Assembly: GCF_009831215.1 (NCBI RefSeq)
Contig: NZ_WUTW01000001.1
Location: 620,001 to 684,000 of the forward strand
Source of the DNA: Actinomadura rayongensis
GTDB lineage: Bacteria; Actinomycetota; Actinomycetes; Streptosporangiales; Streptosporangiaceae
Direction: 5' to 3'
Length of the DNA stretch: 64,000 nt
Shown: positions 34,201-42,357 of the stretch, in pieces
Numbering within the stretch: the first letter of the stretch is position 1
Layout: every line of letters starts with the position of its first letter
The notes under the pieces: model-generated
Told to the model about the DNA's origin: nothing
Database searches by the model: none
Seen by the model: the letters and a program-made list of their open reading frames with translations, nothing else
Program-made: the position numbers and the translations under genes

Positions 34201-34998
34201 GAGGACGAGCCCCCGTGGCTGATCCACGCCACGGCGACGGCGGACGCCGGCCCGGCCGAACTCGCCGACCGACTCGCCGACCCGGGCGAGCACCGCCTCC
34301 TGCCGGCCGACCCCGCGCTGATCCACCGGCGGCTGGCCGAGGTCGGCGTCCCCTCGACCGGGTTCGACTGGACGGCCACCGACCTGCTCTACGGCGTCGG
34401 CATGGCGCAGGCGACCGTCCACTCGACGCAGACCGGGACGTGGGCGGCGGCGATGGACGCCGTCATGTCCATCGCGCCCGCCGCGTTCTCCGGCGCCCCG
34501 GAACTGCGCATGGTCGTCCACATCGACGACATCGTCGTCACGGGCGAGCCGCCGGAGACGTTCACGGTCGAAGTGGCGCTGGACGACACGGCCGAGGACA
34601 CCGTCAACGCGCTCGTCGCCGACGCGGACGGCGTCGTCGTCGCGCGGCTGTCCGGGCTCCGCTACCCGGTCATCGACCCGCCGGAGGAGACCGCCGTCGA
34701 GTCCGGCGAGGAGCAGCAGCGCTCCTTCGCCGGGATCCCGCCGGAGGAACTGCGCGCCCTCGTCCTGGAGGAGGTCGCCGGGCAGATCGCGACCGAGATG
34801 GGCCTCGCCCTCGCCGACCTGAACCACCGGCGCCCGCTGCTGGACCAGGGCCTCGACTCGGTCATGACCGTGGCGATCCGGCGCCGGCTGGAGAAGCGGT
34901 TCGGCACAAGGCTCGCGGCGACCGTCTTCTGGGAGCGGCCGACCGTCACCGCGATCGCCGAGCACCTCGTCGAGCTGCTCGCCCCGGAGGAATCGTGA
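31225..34998 (+). CDS. Iterative type I PKS, KS-AT-DH-like-ACP (orsellinate synthase type)
   Basis: A 1257-residue single-module PKS. KS: Cys180 in DTACSASLVAVHLA, then EAHGTGTPVGDP and NIGHLEGAAG. AT: Ser in GHSVGEIGAA, with VAFHSPHM, close to the malonyl-type HAFH signature. DH-like/product-template region: His929 in SHALNGVEIVPAA. ACP: Ser1212 in DQGLDSVMTVAI. There is no ketoreductase and no thioesterase. Size and order match AviM and CalO5, which make orsellinic acid from four malonyl/acetyl units without reduction; 6-methylsalicylate synthases need a KR and are about 400 residues longer. Release is probably by the upstream KAS III homologue. Confidence 0.87.
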   Translation: MTVGTTGAAPVAVIGIGCRLPGDVTSPADYWTLMTGGADASGEVPGERWSDYADLGPEYRTALRQAVTKGNFLPHIDRFDAAFFGIPPREAATMDPQHRLVLEVAWEALEHAGVPAGSLAGTDAGVFVGVCTADYGGQILEDLPSIEALTGIGAATCAVANRLSHVLDLRGPSIAIDTACSASLVAVHLACQSLRLGESSIAFAGGVNVLVSPGQTLTLGAAGALSPDGRSKSFSAAADGYGRGEGCGVVLLKLLADAERDGDPILAVVRGSAVNQDGRTNGIMAPCGTAQEHVMVRACASAGLDPATVDYVEAHGTGTPVGDPMEAAALAAVYGADRPADEPCLVGSVKANIGHLEGAAGIAGVIKAVLALDRAEVPGTRLEGPPNPAIAWDGSGLDLVTETTPWPERDHPRRAGVSGFGYGGTVAHIVLEQAPPRPAATVPADPAGRRLYPLSAASAESLRTAAAALADRLDAADPPPLASLGHTLALRREHLAERAVVAADGRTELVARLRALADGTPEGGVVTGRRAPHRGRGLVWVFSGHGSQWVGMGREMLDEPAFAQVIDELDPIYREEIGFSPRQVLLDGDLGEVDRVQTMIFAMQTGLAALWRTVGVVPDAVIGHSVGEIGAAVAAGALSLADGGRLICRRSRLLREVAGKGGMVMVPLSFAATEERLAGRTDVAAAIAASPASTVVAGDADAVRALREEWTAEGLRVLEVASDVAFHSPHMDPLLDRLTSAAAGLEHRPTTVPMYSTSLPDPRATPATGGAYWAGNLRNPVRLVDAVTAAAEDGHLEFLEVSPHPVVAHSINETLGELDLDDAFVGTTLRRNRPEQATLQNALAALHCRGIEVDWTVLQSDGGLVGLPGYPWQETVHWYQRSVPARGVGGGHDVDRHTVLGARESIAGSAVQVWRTVLNDDNRPYPGSHALNGVEIVPAAVLTETFREVTGGGVLVDVEMRQPLLTASPREVQVVLDGTELRLASRPVTGPGEDEPPWLIHATATADAGPAELADRLADPGEHRLLPADPALIHRRLAEVGVPSTGFDWTATDLLYGVGMAQATVHSTQTGTWAAAMDAVMSIAPAAFSGAPELRMVVHIDDIVVTGEPPETFTVEVALDDTAEDTVNALVADADGVVVARLSGLRYPVIDPPEETAVESGEEQQRSFAGIPPEELRALVLEEVAGQIATEMGLALADLNHRRPLLDQGLDSVMTVAIRRRLEKRFGTRLAATVFWERPTVTAIAEHLVELLAPEES

Positions 34999-36143
34999 GG
35001 TTCCTGTTCGTGACGGGCGGCAGCGCGGCCACCGTGTTCGCCCTCGCGCCGCTGGCCCACGCGCTCCGCCTGGAGGGCCACGAGGTCTTCATGGCGGCGA
35101 ACGAGCCCATGGTCCCGGTCATCGCGGCGGCGGGCCTGCCCGCCGTCTCGCTGACCCCGCTGCCGATCAGCCACTTCATCTCCACCGACCGCTCCGGCGC
35201 GCCGGTCGAGATCCCCACCGACCCGGCCGGGCAGGCGCTGTTCACCGGGCGGTGGTTCGGCCGGATGGCCGCCGCGAGCCTGCCCGCCCTGCGCGCGCTG
35301 GCCGCGGACTGGCGTCCGGACGTCCTCGTGGGCGGCACGATGTGCTACGCCGTCCCGCTGCTCGGCGCGGAACTCGGCATCCCGCACGTCCGGCACGCGT
35401 GGGACGCCATCGAGGCCACCGCCATCGACCCGGGCGCCGACGAGGAGCTGAAGCCGGAGCTGGCGGCCCTCGGGCTGACGGCGGTCCCCGCGCCCGACCT
35501 GTTCGTCGACCTGTGCCCGCCGAGCCTGCTCCCGCCCGGAGCGGCGCCCGGCGGCCAGCGGATGCGGCTCGTCCCCGGCGGCGGGCAGCGCCTGCTGGAG
35601 CCCTGGATGTACGCCCGGGGCGAGCGCCGCCGCGTGCTCGTCACGGCGGGCAGCCGGGTCGCGCCCGACCCCGACCACTCCTACCTCAGCGGCGCGTACG
35701 CGTTCCTGCGGGACCTCGTCGCCACCGTGGACGCGCTCGACGCCGAGATGCTCGTCGCCGCGCCCGAGCCGGTCGCCGCCGAGGTGCGCGCCGAACTGGA
35801 CGGCGTGCGCGCCGGCTGGATCCCGCTCGACGTCGTCGCCCCGACCTGCGACCTCATCGTCCACCACGGCGGCGGCGTCACCAGCCTCACCGCGATGAAC
35901 GCCGGCGTCCCGCAGGTCGTGATGCCGCAGGGGACGGTGCTGGTGCCCGCCGCCGAACGGCTCGCCGCCTACGGCGCGGCGGTGACGCTCGGCGACACCG
36001 GCCCCGAGGCGGTCGCGGACGCGTGCGACCGCGTCCTGTCCACCCCGTCCTTCCGGGACCGGGCCGGGGCGCTGGCCGAGGAACTCCACGCCCTTCCGCT
36101 CCCCGCGGAGGTGGCCGGCCGCATCGAGGCGCTGGCCGCGTGA
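34995..36143 (+). CDS. Glycosyltransferase 2 (paralogue of glycosyltransferase 1)
   Basis: A 382-residue GT-B enzyme with the same landmarks as the one at 25180: FLFVTGGSAATVFALAPLAH at the N-terminus, LLEPWMYARGERRR in the linker region and LIVHHGGGVTSLTAMNAGVP at the donor site. The start GTG overlaps the PKS stop (GTGA). Two related transferases point to two sugar attachments or a disaccharide. It lies directly upstream of the nucleotide-sugar genes and may handle the second, acylated sugar; that split of labour is inference. Confidence 0.92.
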   Translation: MRFLFVTGGSAATVFALAPLAHALRLEGHEVFMAANEPMVPVIAAAGLPAVSLTPLPISHFISTDRSGAPVEIPTDPAGQALFTGRWFGRMAAASLPALRALAADWRPDVLVGGTMCYAVPLLGAELGIPHVRHAWDAIEATAIDPGADEELKPELAALGLTAVPAPDLFVDLCPPSLLPPGAAPGGQRMRLVPGGGQRLLEPWMYARGERRRVLVTAGSRVAPDPDHSYLSGAYAFLRDLVATVDALDAEMLVAAPEPVAAEVRAELDGVRAGWIPLDVVAPTCDLIVHHGGGVTSLTAMNAGVPQVVMPQGTVLVPAAERLAAYGAAVTLGDTGPEAVADACDRVLSTPSFRDRAGALAEELHALPLPAEVAGRIEALAA

Positions 36144-36173
36144 GCCCGCCGCAACGCTCAAGGAGACAGCCCT

Positions 36174-37238
36174 GTGAAAGCCCTCGTGTTGTCCGGGGGG
36201 ACCGGCACCCGCCTGCGTCCCTTCAGCCACTCCATGCCCAAACAGCTCATGCCCGTCGGTAACAAACCCGTGCTCGAACACGTCCTGGACAACGTCCGGG
36301 CGATGGGCGCGACCGAGGTCGGCATCATCGTCAACCGGTGGGCGCCGGAGATCAGGAGCCGGATCGGCGACGGTTCGGCGCTCGGGATCGACGTCACCTA
36401 CCTGCCCCAGGACGGCCCCCGGGGCCTCGCGCACACCGTGATCGTCGCCCGGGAGTTCCTCGGCGACGACGACTTCGTCATGTACCTCGGCGACTCGATG
36501 CTCGGCGACGGCGACCTGGCCGAGATCTCCGCCGAGTTCCAGCGGACGCGGCCGGACGCGCACGTCGTCGTCGGCAAGGTCGCCGACCCGCGCGCCTTCG
36601 GGGTCGTCGAGCTGGACCGCGACGGCGCGGTCGTCCGGCTGGAGGAGAAGCCCGAACGGCCGCGCAGCGACCTCGCGCTCACCGGCGTCTACTTCTTCAC
36701 TGCGGCCGTCCACGCGGCCATCGACGCGATCGAGCCGAGCGCGCGCGGCGAACTGGAGATCACCGACGCGATCCAGTGGCTCGTGTCGGCGGGCGCGCGG
36801 GTGCGCGCCAGCCAGTTCGGCGGCTACTACCGCGACACCGGGCGCGTCGAGGACGTCCTGGAGTGCAACCGCAAGGTGCTGGAGAACCTGCGGCCGAAGA
36901 TCTCCGGGGCCGTGGAGGACAGCGAGCTGATCGGCTCGGTCGTGGTCGAGGCCGGCGCGCGCGTCGTGCGGTCGCGCATCGAGGGCCCGGCGATCGTCGG
37001 GGCGGGCAGCACCGTGGTGGACTGCCGGGTCGGCCCGCACACGTCGATCGGGGACGGCTGCGTGCTCGACGAGGTCGCCATCGACTACTCCATCGTGCTG
37101 GACGGCGCCACGCTGACCCGGACCGGCGGGCTGCGCGCCTCGCTCATCGGACGGCACGCCTCGGTCGGCGGCCCGTCCGAGGGCGGCACGCGGCGGCTCG
37201 TGCTCGGCGACCACAGCCGCGTCGAGACCGCGGCGTAG
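36174..37238 (+). CDS. Glucose-1-phosphate nucleotidylyltransferase, long form
   Basis: A 354-residue sugar nucleotidylyltransferase with the signature LSGGTGTRLRPFSHSMPKQLMP and a left-handed beta-helix C-terminal part (repeats such as ISGAVEDSELIGSVVVEAGA). The long form is the one found in antibiotic clusters (StrD/AviD-like). It activates glucose-1-phosphate, conventionally with dTTP; a UTP-using role would suit the UDP-glucose dehydrogenase downstream and cannot be excluded. GTG at 36174 follows AAGGAG. Confidence 0.9.
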   Translation: MKALVLSGGTGTRLRPFSHSMPKQLMPVGNKPVLEHVLDNVRAMGATEVGIIVNRWAPEIRSRIGDGSALGIDVTYLPQDGPRGLAHTVIVAREFLGDDDFVMYLGDSMLGDGDLAEISAEFQRTRPDAHVVVGKVADPRAFGVVELDRDGAVVRLEEKPERPRSDLALTGVYFFTAAVHAAIDAIEPSARGELEITDAIQWLVSAGARVRASQFGGYYRDTGRVEDVLECNRKVLENLRPKISGAVEDSELIGSVVVEAGARVVRSRIEGPAIVGAGSTVVDCRVGPHTSIGDGCVLDEVAIDYSIVLDGATLTRTGGLRASLIGRHASVGGPSEGGTRRLVLGDHSRVETAA

Positions 37239-37249
37239 GGGCGCCCGCG

Positions 37250-37999
37250 ATGGAGATCGTGGGACGCGGCTTCCTCGCCGGGCACCTCGGCCGGATCGCC
37301 GAAAGCCACCCGCGGACGGTGGTCATCGCGGCCGGCGTCTCGTGGGCGGCGTGCACGTCCGAACGGGACTTCGCGCGCGAGACGGCGCTGGTGGACGAGG
37401 TGGCCCGCACCTGCAAGGAGCGCGGCCACCGGGTGGTGTTCTTCTCGACGGCGACGTCCGGGATCTACGGCCCGGACGGCCCCGGACGGGAGGACGACGC
37501 CGTCACCCCCGGCTCGCCCTACGGCGCGCACAAGATCGCCCTGGAGGAGCGGGTCCGCGCGTCGGGCGCCGACCATCTCGTGCTGCGGCTCGGGCACGTC
37601 GTCGGCGGCGGCCAGCCCCCGCACCAGCTCCTGCCGACGCTCGTCCGGCAGATCCGGGAGGGCCGGGTGCGGGTCTTCGGCAACGCCTCCCGGGACCTCA
37701 TCGACGTCGCCGACACCGTGACGATCGTGGACCGCCTGCTCGGCCTCGGCCTCACCGGCGCCACCGTCAACGTCGCGTCCGGAACGGCGATCCCCGTCCC
37801 CCGGCTGGTCGACCACCTCGCGGACCGCCTGGGCCTCGCGCCCGAGCGCGAGGACGTCGCGGCGGGCAGCCACTACGTCGTGTCGATCGAGCGGCTCAAG
37901 GCGCTCGTCCCGGACGTCGCGGCGATGGGCTTCGGCCCGGACTACTACCGGAAGGTCCTCGACGGCTACGTCGAGGCGGACATCACGGGAGCGACCTGA
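37250..37999 (+). CDS. NAD-dependent epimerase/dehydratase family, probable NDP-sugar 4-ketoreductase
   Basis: A short (249-residue) extended-type SDR. The nucleotide loop is IVGRGFLAGHLGRI, and the catalytic pair is in GSPYGAHKIALEE (YxxxK), with FFSTATSGIYG as the Ser/Thr strand. Short members of this family in antibiotic clusters reduce the C-4 ketone of NDP-deoxy sugars at the last step. It overlaps the 2,3-dehydratase start (TGATG). The 4-reductase role is inferred from length, motifs and neighbours. Confidence 0.75.
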   Translation: MEIVGRGFLAGHLGRIAESHPRTVVIAAGVSWAACTSERDFARETALVDEVARTCKERGHRVVFFSTATSGIYGPDGPGREDDAVTPGSPYGAHKIALEERVRASGADHLVLRLGHVVGGGQPPHQLLPTLVRQIREGRVRVFGNASRDLIDVADTVTIVDRLLGLGLTGATVNVASGTAIPVPRLVDHLADRLGLAPEREDVAAGSHYVVSIERLKALVPDVAAMGFGPDYYRKVLDGYVEADITGAT

Positions 38000-39366
38000 T
38001 GCCACCACTGCTCGTCCCGCGCCGGGACGACGCGCTGCCCGAACGGCTGGCCCGGTCCGCGGCCGAACGGCGGGGCACGCTGATCCGGACGGAGGAGGTC
38101 CTCGGCTGGATCGACGAACGGCGGCGGGCGAACCGGTTCCGCGTGGAGCGGATCCCCTTCGAGGCGATGCGGGGCTGGTCCTTCGACCCGTCCACCGGGA
38201 ACCTCGGCCACGACAGCGGACGCTTCTACACCGTCGAGGGCTACCACGTCACGATCGGGCGGGGCGTCGAGCGCGAGTGGCGCCAGCCGATCCTGAACCA
38301 GCCCGAGCACGCCATCCTCGGGCTGCTGACCAAGACGTTCGACGGCGTCCTGCACGTCCTCATGCAGGCGAAGATGGAGCCGGGGAACTGCAACCTCGTC
38401 CAGCTCTCGCCGACGGTGCAGGCCACCTGGAGCAACTACACCAAGGTCCACAAGGGCGGGGACGTCCGCTACCTGGAGTACTTCCTCGGCCCCCGCCGCG
38501 GCCGGGTGCTGGCCGACTCGCTCCAGTCCGAGCAGGGCACCTGGTTCGACCGCAAGACGAACCGCAACATCGTCGTCGAGGTGGACGGGGACGTCCCCGA
38601 GCACCCCGACTTCTGCTGGCTGACCCTCGGCCAGATCGGCAGCCTGCTGCGGCAGGACAACGTCATCAACATGGACGCGCGGTCCGCGCTGTCGATCGTC
38701 CCGTTCACCTCGGGCGCGGACGCGGCCCTGCACGCCGACACCGACGTGCTGTCCTGGTTCACCGGGATGCGCACGTTCTACGACCTGCGCGCCGAGCGGA
38801 TCCCGCTGGCCGAGGTGCCGCACTGGAAGCGCGGGCCGGACTCCATCGACCACGAGGACGGCCGGCACTTCAGCATCGTCGCCGTCGAGGTCGAGGCGGA
38901 CACCCGCGAGATCACCGCGTGGACCCAGCCGCTGCTGCGCCCGTGCTCCGAGGGCGTCGCCTGCTTCCTCACCCGGACCTTCGACGGGGTGCCGCACTAC
39001 CTCGCGCGGGCGCGCGTCGAGGGCGGGTTCGTGGACACGGTCGAACTCGGCCCGACCGTGCTGTGCCAGCCCGAGGACTACGCCCACCTGCCCGCCGCCG
39101 ACCGGCCGCCCTACCTCGACCTCGTGCTCTCCGCCGACCCGGCGCGGATCCGTTTCGACGCCCGCCAGTCGGAGGAGGGCGGACGGTTCCTCGACGCCGT
39201 CCTGCGCTACCAGGTCATCGAGATCGACGACCTGCCGTACGACCCGCCCGACGACTACTGCTGGGTGACGCGCGACCAGCTCCGCGCGTTCGTCCAGCAC
39301 GGTCATTACCTCAACGTCCAGGCGCGCACGCTCCTCACCGCCCTGAACTCGATGGAGGAGACCTGA
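37999..39366 (+). CDS. NDP-hexose 2,3-dehydratase family protein
   Basis: A 455-residue protein consisting of two homologous halves, as in all EvaA/TylX3-type 2,3-dehydratases: the first half has QPILNQPEHAILGLLTKTFD, the second QPLLRPCSEGVACFLTRTFD, each followed by the aromatic/Gln-rich binding-site segments (LVQLSPTVQATWSNY; VELGPTVLCQPEDY). It removes water from C-2/C-3 of an NDP-4-keto sugar, giving a 2-deoxy-3,4-diketo intermediate. That intermediate needs a 3-ketoreductase, found at 44333. Family normally acts on 4-keto-6-deoxyhexoses; here the substrate may be a 4-ketopentose. Confidence 0.92.
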   Translation: MPPLLVPRRDDALPERLARSAAERRGTLIRTEEVLGWIDERRRANRFRVERIPFEAMRGWSFDPSTGNLGHDSGRFYTVEGYHVTIGRGVEREWRQPILNQPEHAILGLLTKTFDGVLHVLMQAKMEPGNCNLVQLSPTVQATWSNYTKVHKGGDVRYLEYFLGPRRGRVLADSLQSEQGTWFDRKTNRNIVVEVDGDVPEHPDFCWLTLGQIGSLLRQDNVINMDARSALSIVPFTSGADAALHADTDVLSWFTGMRTFYDLRAERIPLAEVPHWKRGPDSIDHEDGRHFSIVAVEVEADTREITAWTQPLLRPCSEGVACFLTRTFDGVPHYLARARVEGGFVDTVELGPTVLCQPEDYAHLPAADRPPYLDLVLSADPARIRFDARQSEEGGRFLDAVLRYQVIEIDDLPYDPPDDYCWVTRDQLRAFVQHGHYLNVQARTLLTALNSMEET

Positions 39367-39367
39367 G

Positions 39368-40723
39368 ATGGGACCATCCGCCTTCCCGGTCGTCACCGGC
39401 GACCCGACCGTCGCGGTCATCGGACTCGGCTACGTCGGGTCCTGCGTCGCGGCCGTGCTCGGCAGCCAGGGACTCGACACCATCGGCGTCGACACCGACG
39501 TCACGCTGATCGACGAACTCAACCGCGGCCACTGCCGCTTCCAGGAAGAGGAACTGGCGGGCCTGCTCGCCAAGGGGATGGAGGTCGGCGCGCTGAAGGT
39601 CACCACCGAGCTGTCGGCGGTGTCGGCGGCCGACGTGGTGCTGATTGCGGTCGGCACCCCCGTCCGCGCGGACGGCTCGCTCGCCGAGGAGCAGCTGCGC
39701 AGCGCCTGCGAGGGCATCGCGGGCGTCATCCGGCCGGGCCAGCTCCTCGTGCTCAAGAGCACCGTCCCGCCCGGCACGACCCGCGACCTCGTGCTGCCGA
39801 TCCTGGAGCGGAGCGGGCTGCGCGCGGGCGAGGACTTCGGGCTCGCGTTCACGCCCGAGCGGCTGGCCGAGGGCACCGCGCTCAAGGAGCTGCGCACGTT
39901 CCCGATCGCGATCGGCGGGCTGGACGCGCCGAGCCTCGCGGGCGCGACGGACTTCTGGCAGCGGGCGCTCGGCGTCCCGACGATCCCGATGGAGTCGCTG
40001 GAGGCGGCGGAGATCGTCAAGCTCGCCGACAACTGGTGGATCGACCTCAACATCGCGCTCGCCAACGAGCTGGCGAAGTTCTGCGCGCTCTACGACGTGG
40101 ACGTCCTGGACGTCATCGCCGCCGCCAACACCATCCCGAAAGGGCGCGGGAACGTCAACATCCTGCTCCCGAGCGTCGGGGTCGGCGGCTCCTGCCTGAC
40201 CAAGGACCCGCTGATGGTGTGGCAGTCGGCGCTGCGGCGCGGGCTGGACATCCGCACCGCGCCGGTCGGCCGCGAGGTCAACGCCGCGATGCCCGGCTAC
40301 ACCGCGCAGGTGATCCTGGACGGGCTCGCGGCGGCCGGCAAGGACCCGGCGGACGCGACCGTCGCGGTGCTCGGGCTCGCGTTCAAGAACAACACCGGCG
40401 ACCTGCGCGCGACGCCCGTCCAGGGCGCGGTCGAGGCGCTGCGGGCGGCGGGCGTGCGCGTCCGCACCCACGACCCGCTGGTGGACGCCGACCACGCCGA
40501 GCGGCTGACCGGCGTCCGTCCGACGGGCTCGGTGCAAGAGGCGTGCGAGGGCGCCGACGCCATCGCGGTGCTCGCCCTCCACCGCGAGTTCGAGGACGTG
40601 GACTTCGGCGCGCTGCCGGTCGCGGACTCCTGCCTGGTCGTGGACGGCCGGGCGTACTACCCCAAGGCCAAAATCGCCGAACTCCGCGCGCAGGGGTTCG
40701 TCTATCGCGGAATCGGACGGTGA
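39368..40723 (+). CDS. UDP-glucose 6-dehydrogenase / nucleotide-sugar dehydrogenase
   Basis: A 451-residue UDP-sugar dehydrogenase: Rossmann motif VAVIGLGYVGSCVAAVLG, KSTVPPGTTRDLV, FTPERLAEG, and the catalytic Cys in VGVGGSCLTKDP (usually GGxCxPKD). It oxidises C-6 of a UDP-sugar to the uronic acid in two NAD-dependent steps. The following gene is a decarboxylase-type SDR, so the product should be a UDP-uronate that is converted to a pentose. Calicheamicin and avilamycin clusters contain the same pair. Glucose versus N-acetylmannosamine preference is not certain from motifs. Confidence 0.9.
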   Translation: MGPSAFPVVTGDPTVAVIGLGYVGSCVAAVLGSQGLDTIGVDTDVTLIDELNRGHCRFQEEELAGLLAKGMEVGALKVTTELSAVSAADVVLIAVGTPVRADGSLAEEQLRSACEGIAGVIRPGQLLVLKSTVPPGTTRDLVLPILERSGLRAGEDFGLAFTPERLAEGTALKELRTFPIAIGGLDAPSLAGATDFWQRALGVPTIPMESLEAAEIVKLADNWWIDLNIALANELAKFCALYDVDVLDVIAAANTIPKGRGNVNILLPSVGVGGSCLTKDPLMVWQSALRRGLDIRTAPVGREVNAAMPGYTAQVILDGLAAAGKDPADATVAVLGLAFKNNTGDLRATPVQGAVEALRAAGVRVRTHDPLVDADHAERLTGVRPTGSVQEACEGADAIAVLALHREFEDVDFGALPVADSCLVVDGRAYYPKAKIAELRAQGFVYRGIGR

Positions 40724-40727
40724 CGAC

Positions 40728-41711
40728 ATGTCTCGTGTCGTAGTGACGGGCGGCTGCGGCTTCATCGGCGGCCATCTGGTGGAGCGGCTGGTCGCCGACG
40801 GCGACGAGGTGACCGTCTTCGACGCGGCCCCGCCCGGGGACCGGCGGCCGGTGCCCGACGGCGTCCGGTACGTCGCGGGCGACATCCGCGACCCCGAGGC
40901 CGTCGGCGCGGCGATCGACGACCGGACCGACACCGTGTACCACCTGGCGGCGGTCGTCGGCGTGGACCAGTACCTGGCCCGGCCGCTGGACGTCATCGAC
41001 ATCAACTTCTCCGGCTCGCGCACGGTGCTGGACGCGGCGACGCGGGCCGGCGCCCGGGTCCTCATGGCCAGCACCAGCGAGGTCTTCGGCAAGAACCCCG
41101 CCGTGCCGTGGCGGGAGGACGGCGACCGGGTGCTCGGCCCGACGTCCGCCGACCGCTGGACCTACTCGTCCAGCAAGGCCCTCACCGAGCACCTGACGTA
41201 CGCGTTCGCCCGGCAGCACGGCACCGCCGCGACGGTGATCCGCTACTTCAACGTCTACGGGCCCGGGCAGCGGCCCGCGTACGTCGTCAGCCGCAGCGTC
41301 CACCGCGCGCTGAACGGCCTGCCGCCCGTCGTCTACGACAACGGCATCCAGACCCGGTGCTTCACCTTCATCGAGGACGCCGTCGAGGGCACCGTGCGCG
41401 CCGCCCGCGCGGCGGCCGGCGCGGGCGAGACGTTCAACATCGGCAGCATGACCGAGACCACCGTCAAGGAGGTCATCGAGGTGGTGAACGAGCTGGCCGG
41501 CTTCGGCGGGCCGGCGCGCGACACCGACACGCGCGAGGCGCTCGGGCCGTCCTACGAGGACCTGTCGCGCCGCGTCCCCGACAGCACGAAGGCGCGGGAC
41601 GTGCTCGGCTGGAGCTGCCAAGTGCCGCTGGAGGAGGGCCTGCGCCGGACGGTCGCGTGGGCGCGCGAGAACCCTTGGTGGCTGGCGCTTTCGGACACCG
41701 GAGCCGCTTGA
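40728..41711 (+). CDS. UDP-glucuronate decarboxylase-like SDR
   Basis: A 327-residue extended SDR: VTGGCGFIGGHLVERL, then MASTSEVFGKNPAV and catalytic YSSSK. In dTDP-glucose 4,6-dehydratases (RmlB) the active site reads TDEVYG; here it reads TSEVFG, as in UDP-glucuronate decarboxylases (UXS, CalS9), because no 5,6-elimination is needed. It should oxidise C-4 and lose CO2 to give UDP-4-ketopentose or UDP-xylose. It follows UDP-glucose dehydrogenase by four bases. Its stop overlaps the -35 box of the next promoter. Confidence 0.82.
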   Translation: MSRVVVTGGCGFIGGHLVERLVADGDEVTVFDAAPPGDRRPVPDGVRYVAGDIRDPEAVGAAIDDRTDTVYHLAAVVGVDQYLARPLDVIDINFSGSRTVLDAATRAGARVLMASTSEVFGKNPAVPWREDGDRVLGPTSADRWTYSSSKALTEHLTYAFARQHGTAATVIRYFNVYGPGQRPAYVVSRSVHRALNGLPPVVYDNGIQTRCFTFIEDAVEGTVRAARAAAGAGETFNIGSMTETTVKEVIEVVNELAGFGGPARDTDTREALGPSYEDLSRRVPDSTKARDVLGWSCQVPLEEGLRRTVAWARENPWWLALSDTGAA

Positions 41712-41738
41712 CATGAACCTCGGTTCAACCCGGAGCCT
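41708..41738 (+). promoter_or_regulatory. MerR/SoxR-type promoter of the DsbA/FrnE-like gene
   Basis: -35 TTGACA (41708-41713), 19-base spacer containing ATGAACCTCGGTTCAA (41713-41728), then GAGCCT (41733-41738) as a weak -10. The start codon follows at 41745, so the message would be leaderless, or GGAG at 41732 serves as ribosome site from an earlier start point. The -35 box overlaps the stop of the decarboxylase gene, as at the reductase promoter. Confidence 0.65.
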
Positions 41739-41744
41739 GAAGCC

Positions 41745-42335
41745 ATGGACGTAGAGATCACACTGGACGTCATCTGTTCCTGGTCGTACGTGGGTTTCAC
41801 GCGGTTCCGGCGGGCGGCGGACCGGGCGCGGGCGGAGGGACGGGACGTCACCACGCGGTTCCGCCCCTTCGAGCTCGCGCCCGGCGCGCCGACCGACGGG
41901 GTGCCGCTCCTGGACGCCATCCGGTTCGCGTTCGGCGACCACGGCGTCGAGGCGACGGCACGGGTCATCCCGATCGCCGCCGCCGAGGGACTCGTGCTGA
42001 ACTACGAGAAGGGGATCGCCACCGGCACCTTCGACGCGCACCGGCTGATCGCCCAGGCCGACGCGCAGGGCCTCGGCGAGGACATGGTCGAGCGCCTGTT
42101 CCGGGCGCACTTCACCGACGGGCTGCACGTGGGCGACCCGGACACGCTCGCCCGCCTGGCCGCCGAGGTCGGCGTCGTCTGGGACGGCGCCGCCGGGACC
42201 GGCGAGCTGCGGGCGGCCCTGGACAAGGTGCGGGACGAAGGCGTGCGCGGCGTCCCGATGTTCGCGTTCGCCGGCGGCCCCACCCTCACGGGCGCCGTCG
42301 GGGAGGGCGATCTGTCGGCCGCCCTCGCGGCCTGA
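41745..42335 (+). CDS. DsbA/FrnE-family thioredoxin-fold protein lacking the CXXC
   Basis: A 196-residue DsbA-like protein of the FrnE/HCCA-isomerase branch. The first strand runs ITLDVICSWSYVGFTRF: the usual CPWC active site is CSWS, so the second Cys is lost and classical disulfide exchange is unlikely. The C-terminal GVRGVPMFAFAGG supplies the cis-Pro loop. The best-known relative by context is FrnE, first seen in a polyketide cluster. Its SoxR-type promoter suggests induction with the exporter under redox stress. Function may be glutathione- or mycothiol-dependent isomerisation or detoxification; not proven. Confidence 0.85.
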   Translation: MDVEITLDVICSWSYVGFTRFRRAADRARAEGRDVTTRFRPFELAPGAPTDGVPLLDAIRFAFGDHGVEATARVIPIAAAEGLVLNYEKGIATGTFDAHRLIAQADAQGLGEDMVERLFRAHFTDGLHVGDPDTLARLAAEVGVVWDGAAGTGELRAALDKVRDEGVRGVPMFAFAGGPTLTGAVGEGDLSAALAA

Positions 42336-42357
42336 ACCCCGCGGCGCCCGCACCCGC

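Noticed and set aside
27701..34965. Very long reverse-strand ORFs opposite the carboxyltransferase, KAS III and PKS genes
   Set aside because: They are open only because of extreme GC at third codon positions of the real genes; the products are Arg/Pro/Gly/Val-rich with no domain signatures and no ribosome sites.
31225..34998. 6-methylsalicylate synthase or enediyne PKS
   Set aside because: No ketoreductase domain and the protein is too short; the domain order KS-AT-DH-like-ACP fits orsellinate synthases instead.
40728..41711. dTDP-glucose 4,6-dehydratase (RmlB)
   Set aside because: The RmlB active-site Asp-Glu (TDEVYG) is replaced by TSEVFG and the gene follows a UDP-glucose dehydrogenase, so a decarboxylase-type SDR fits better.
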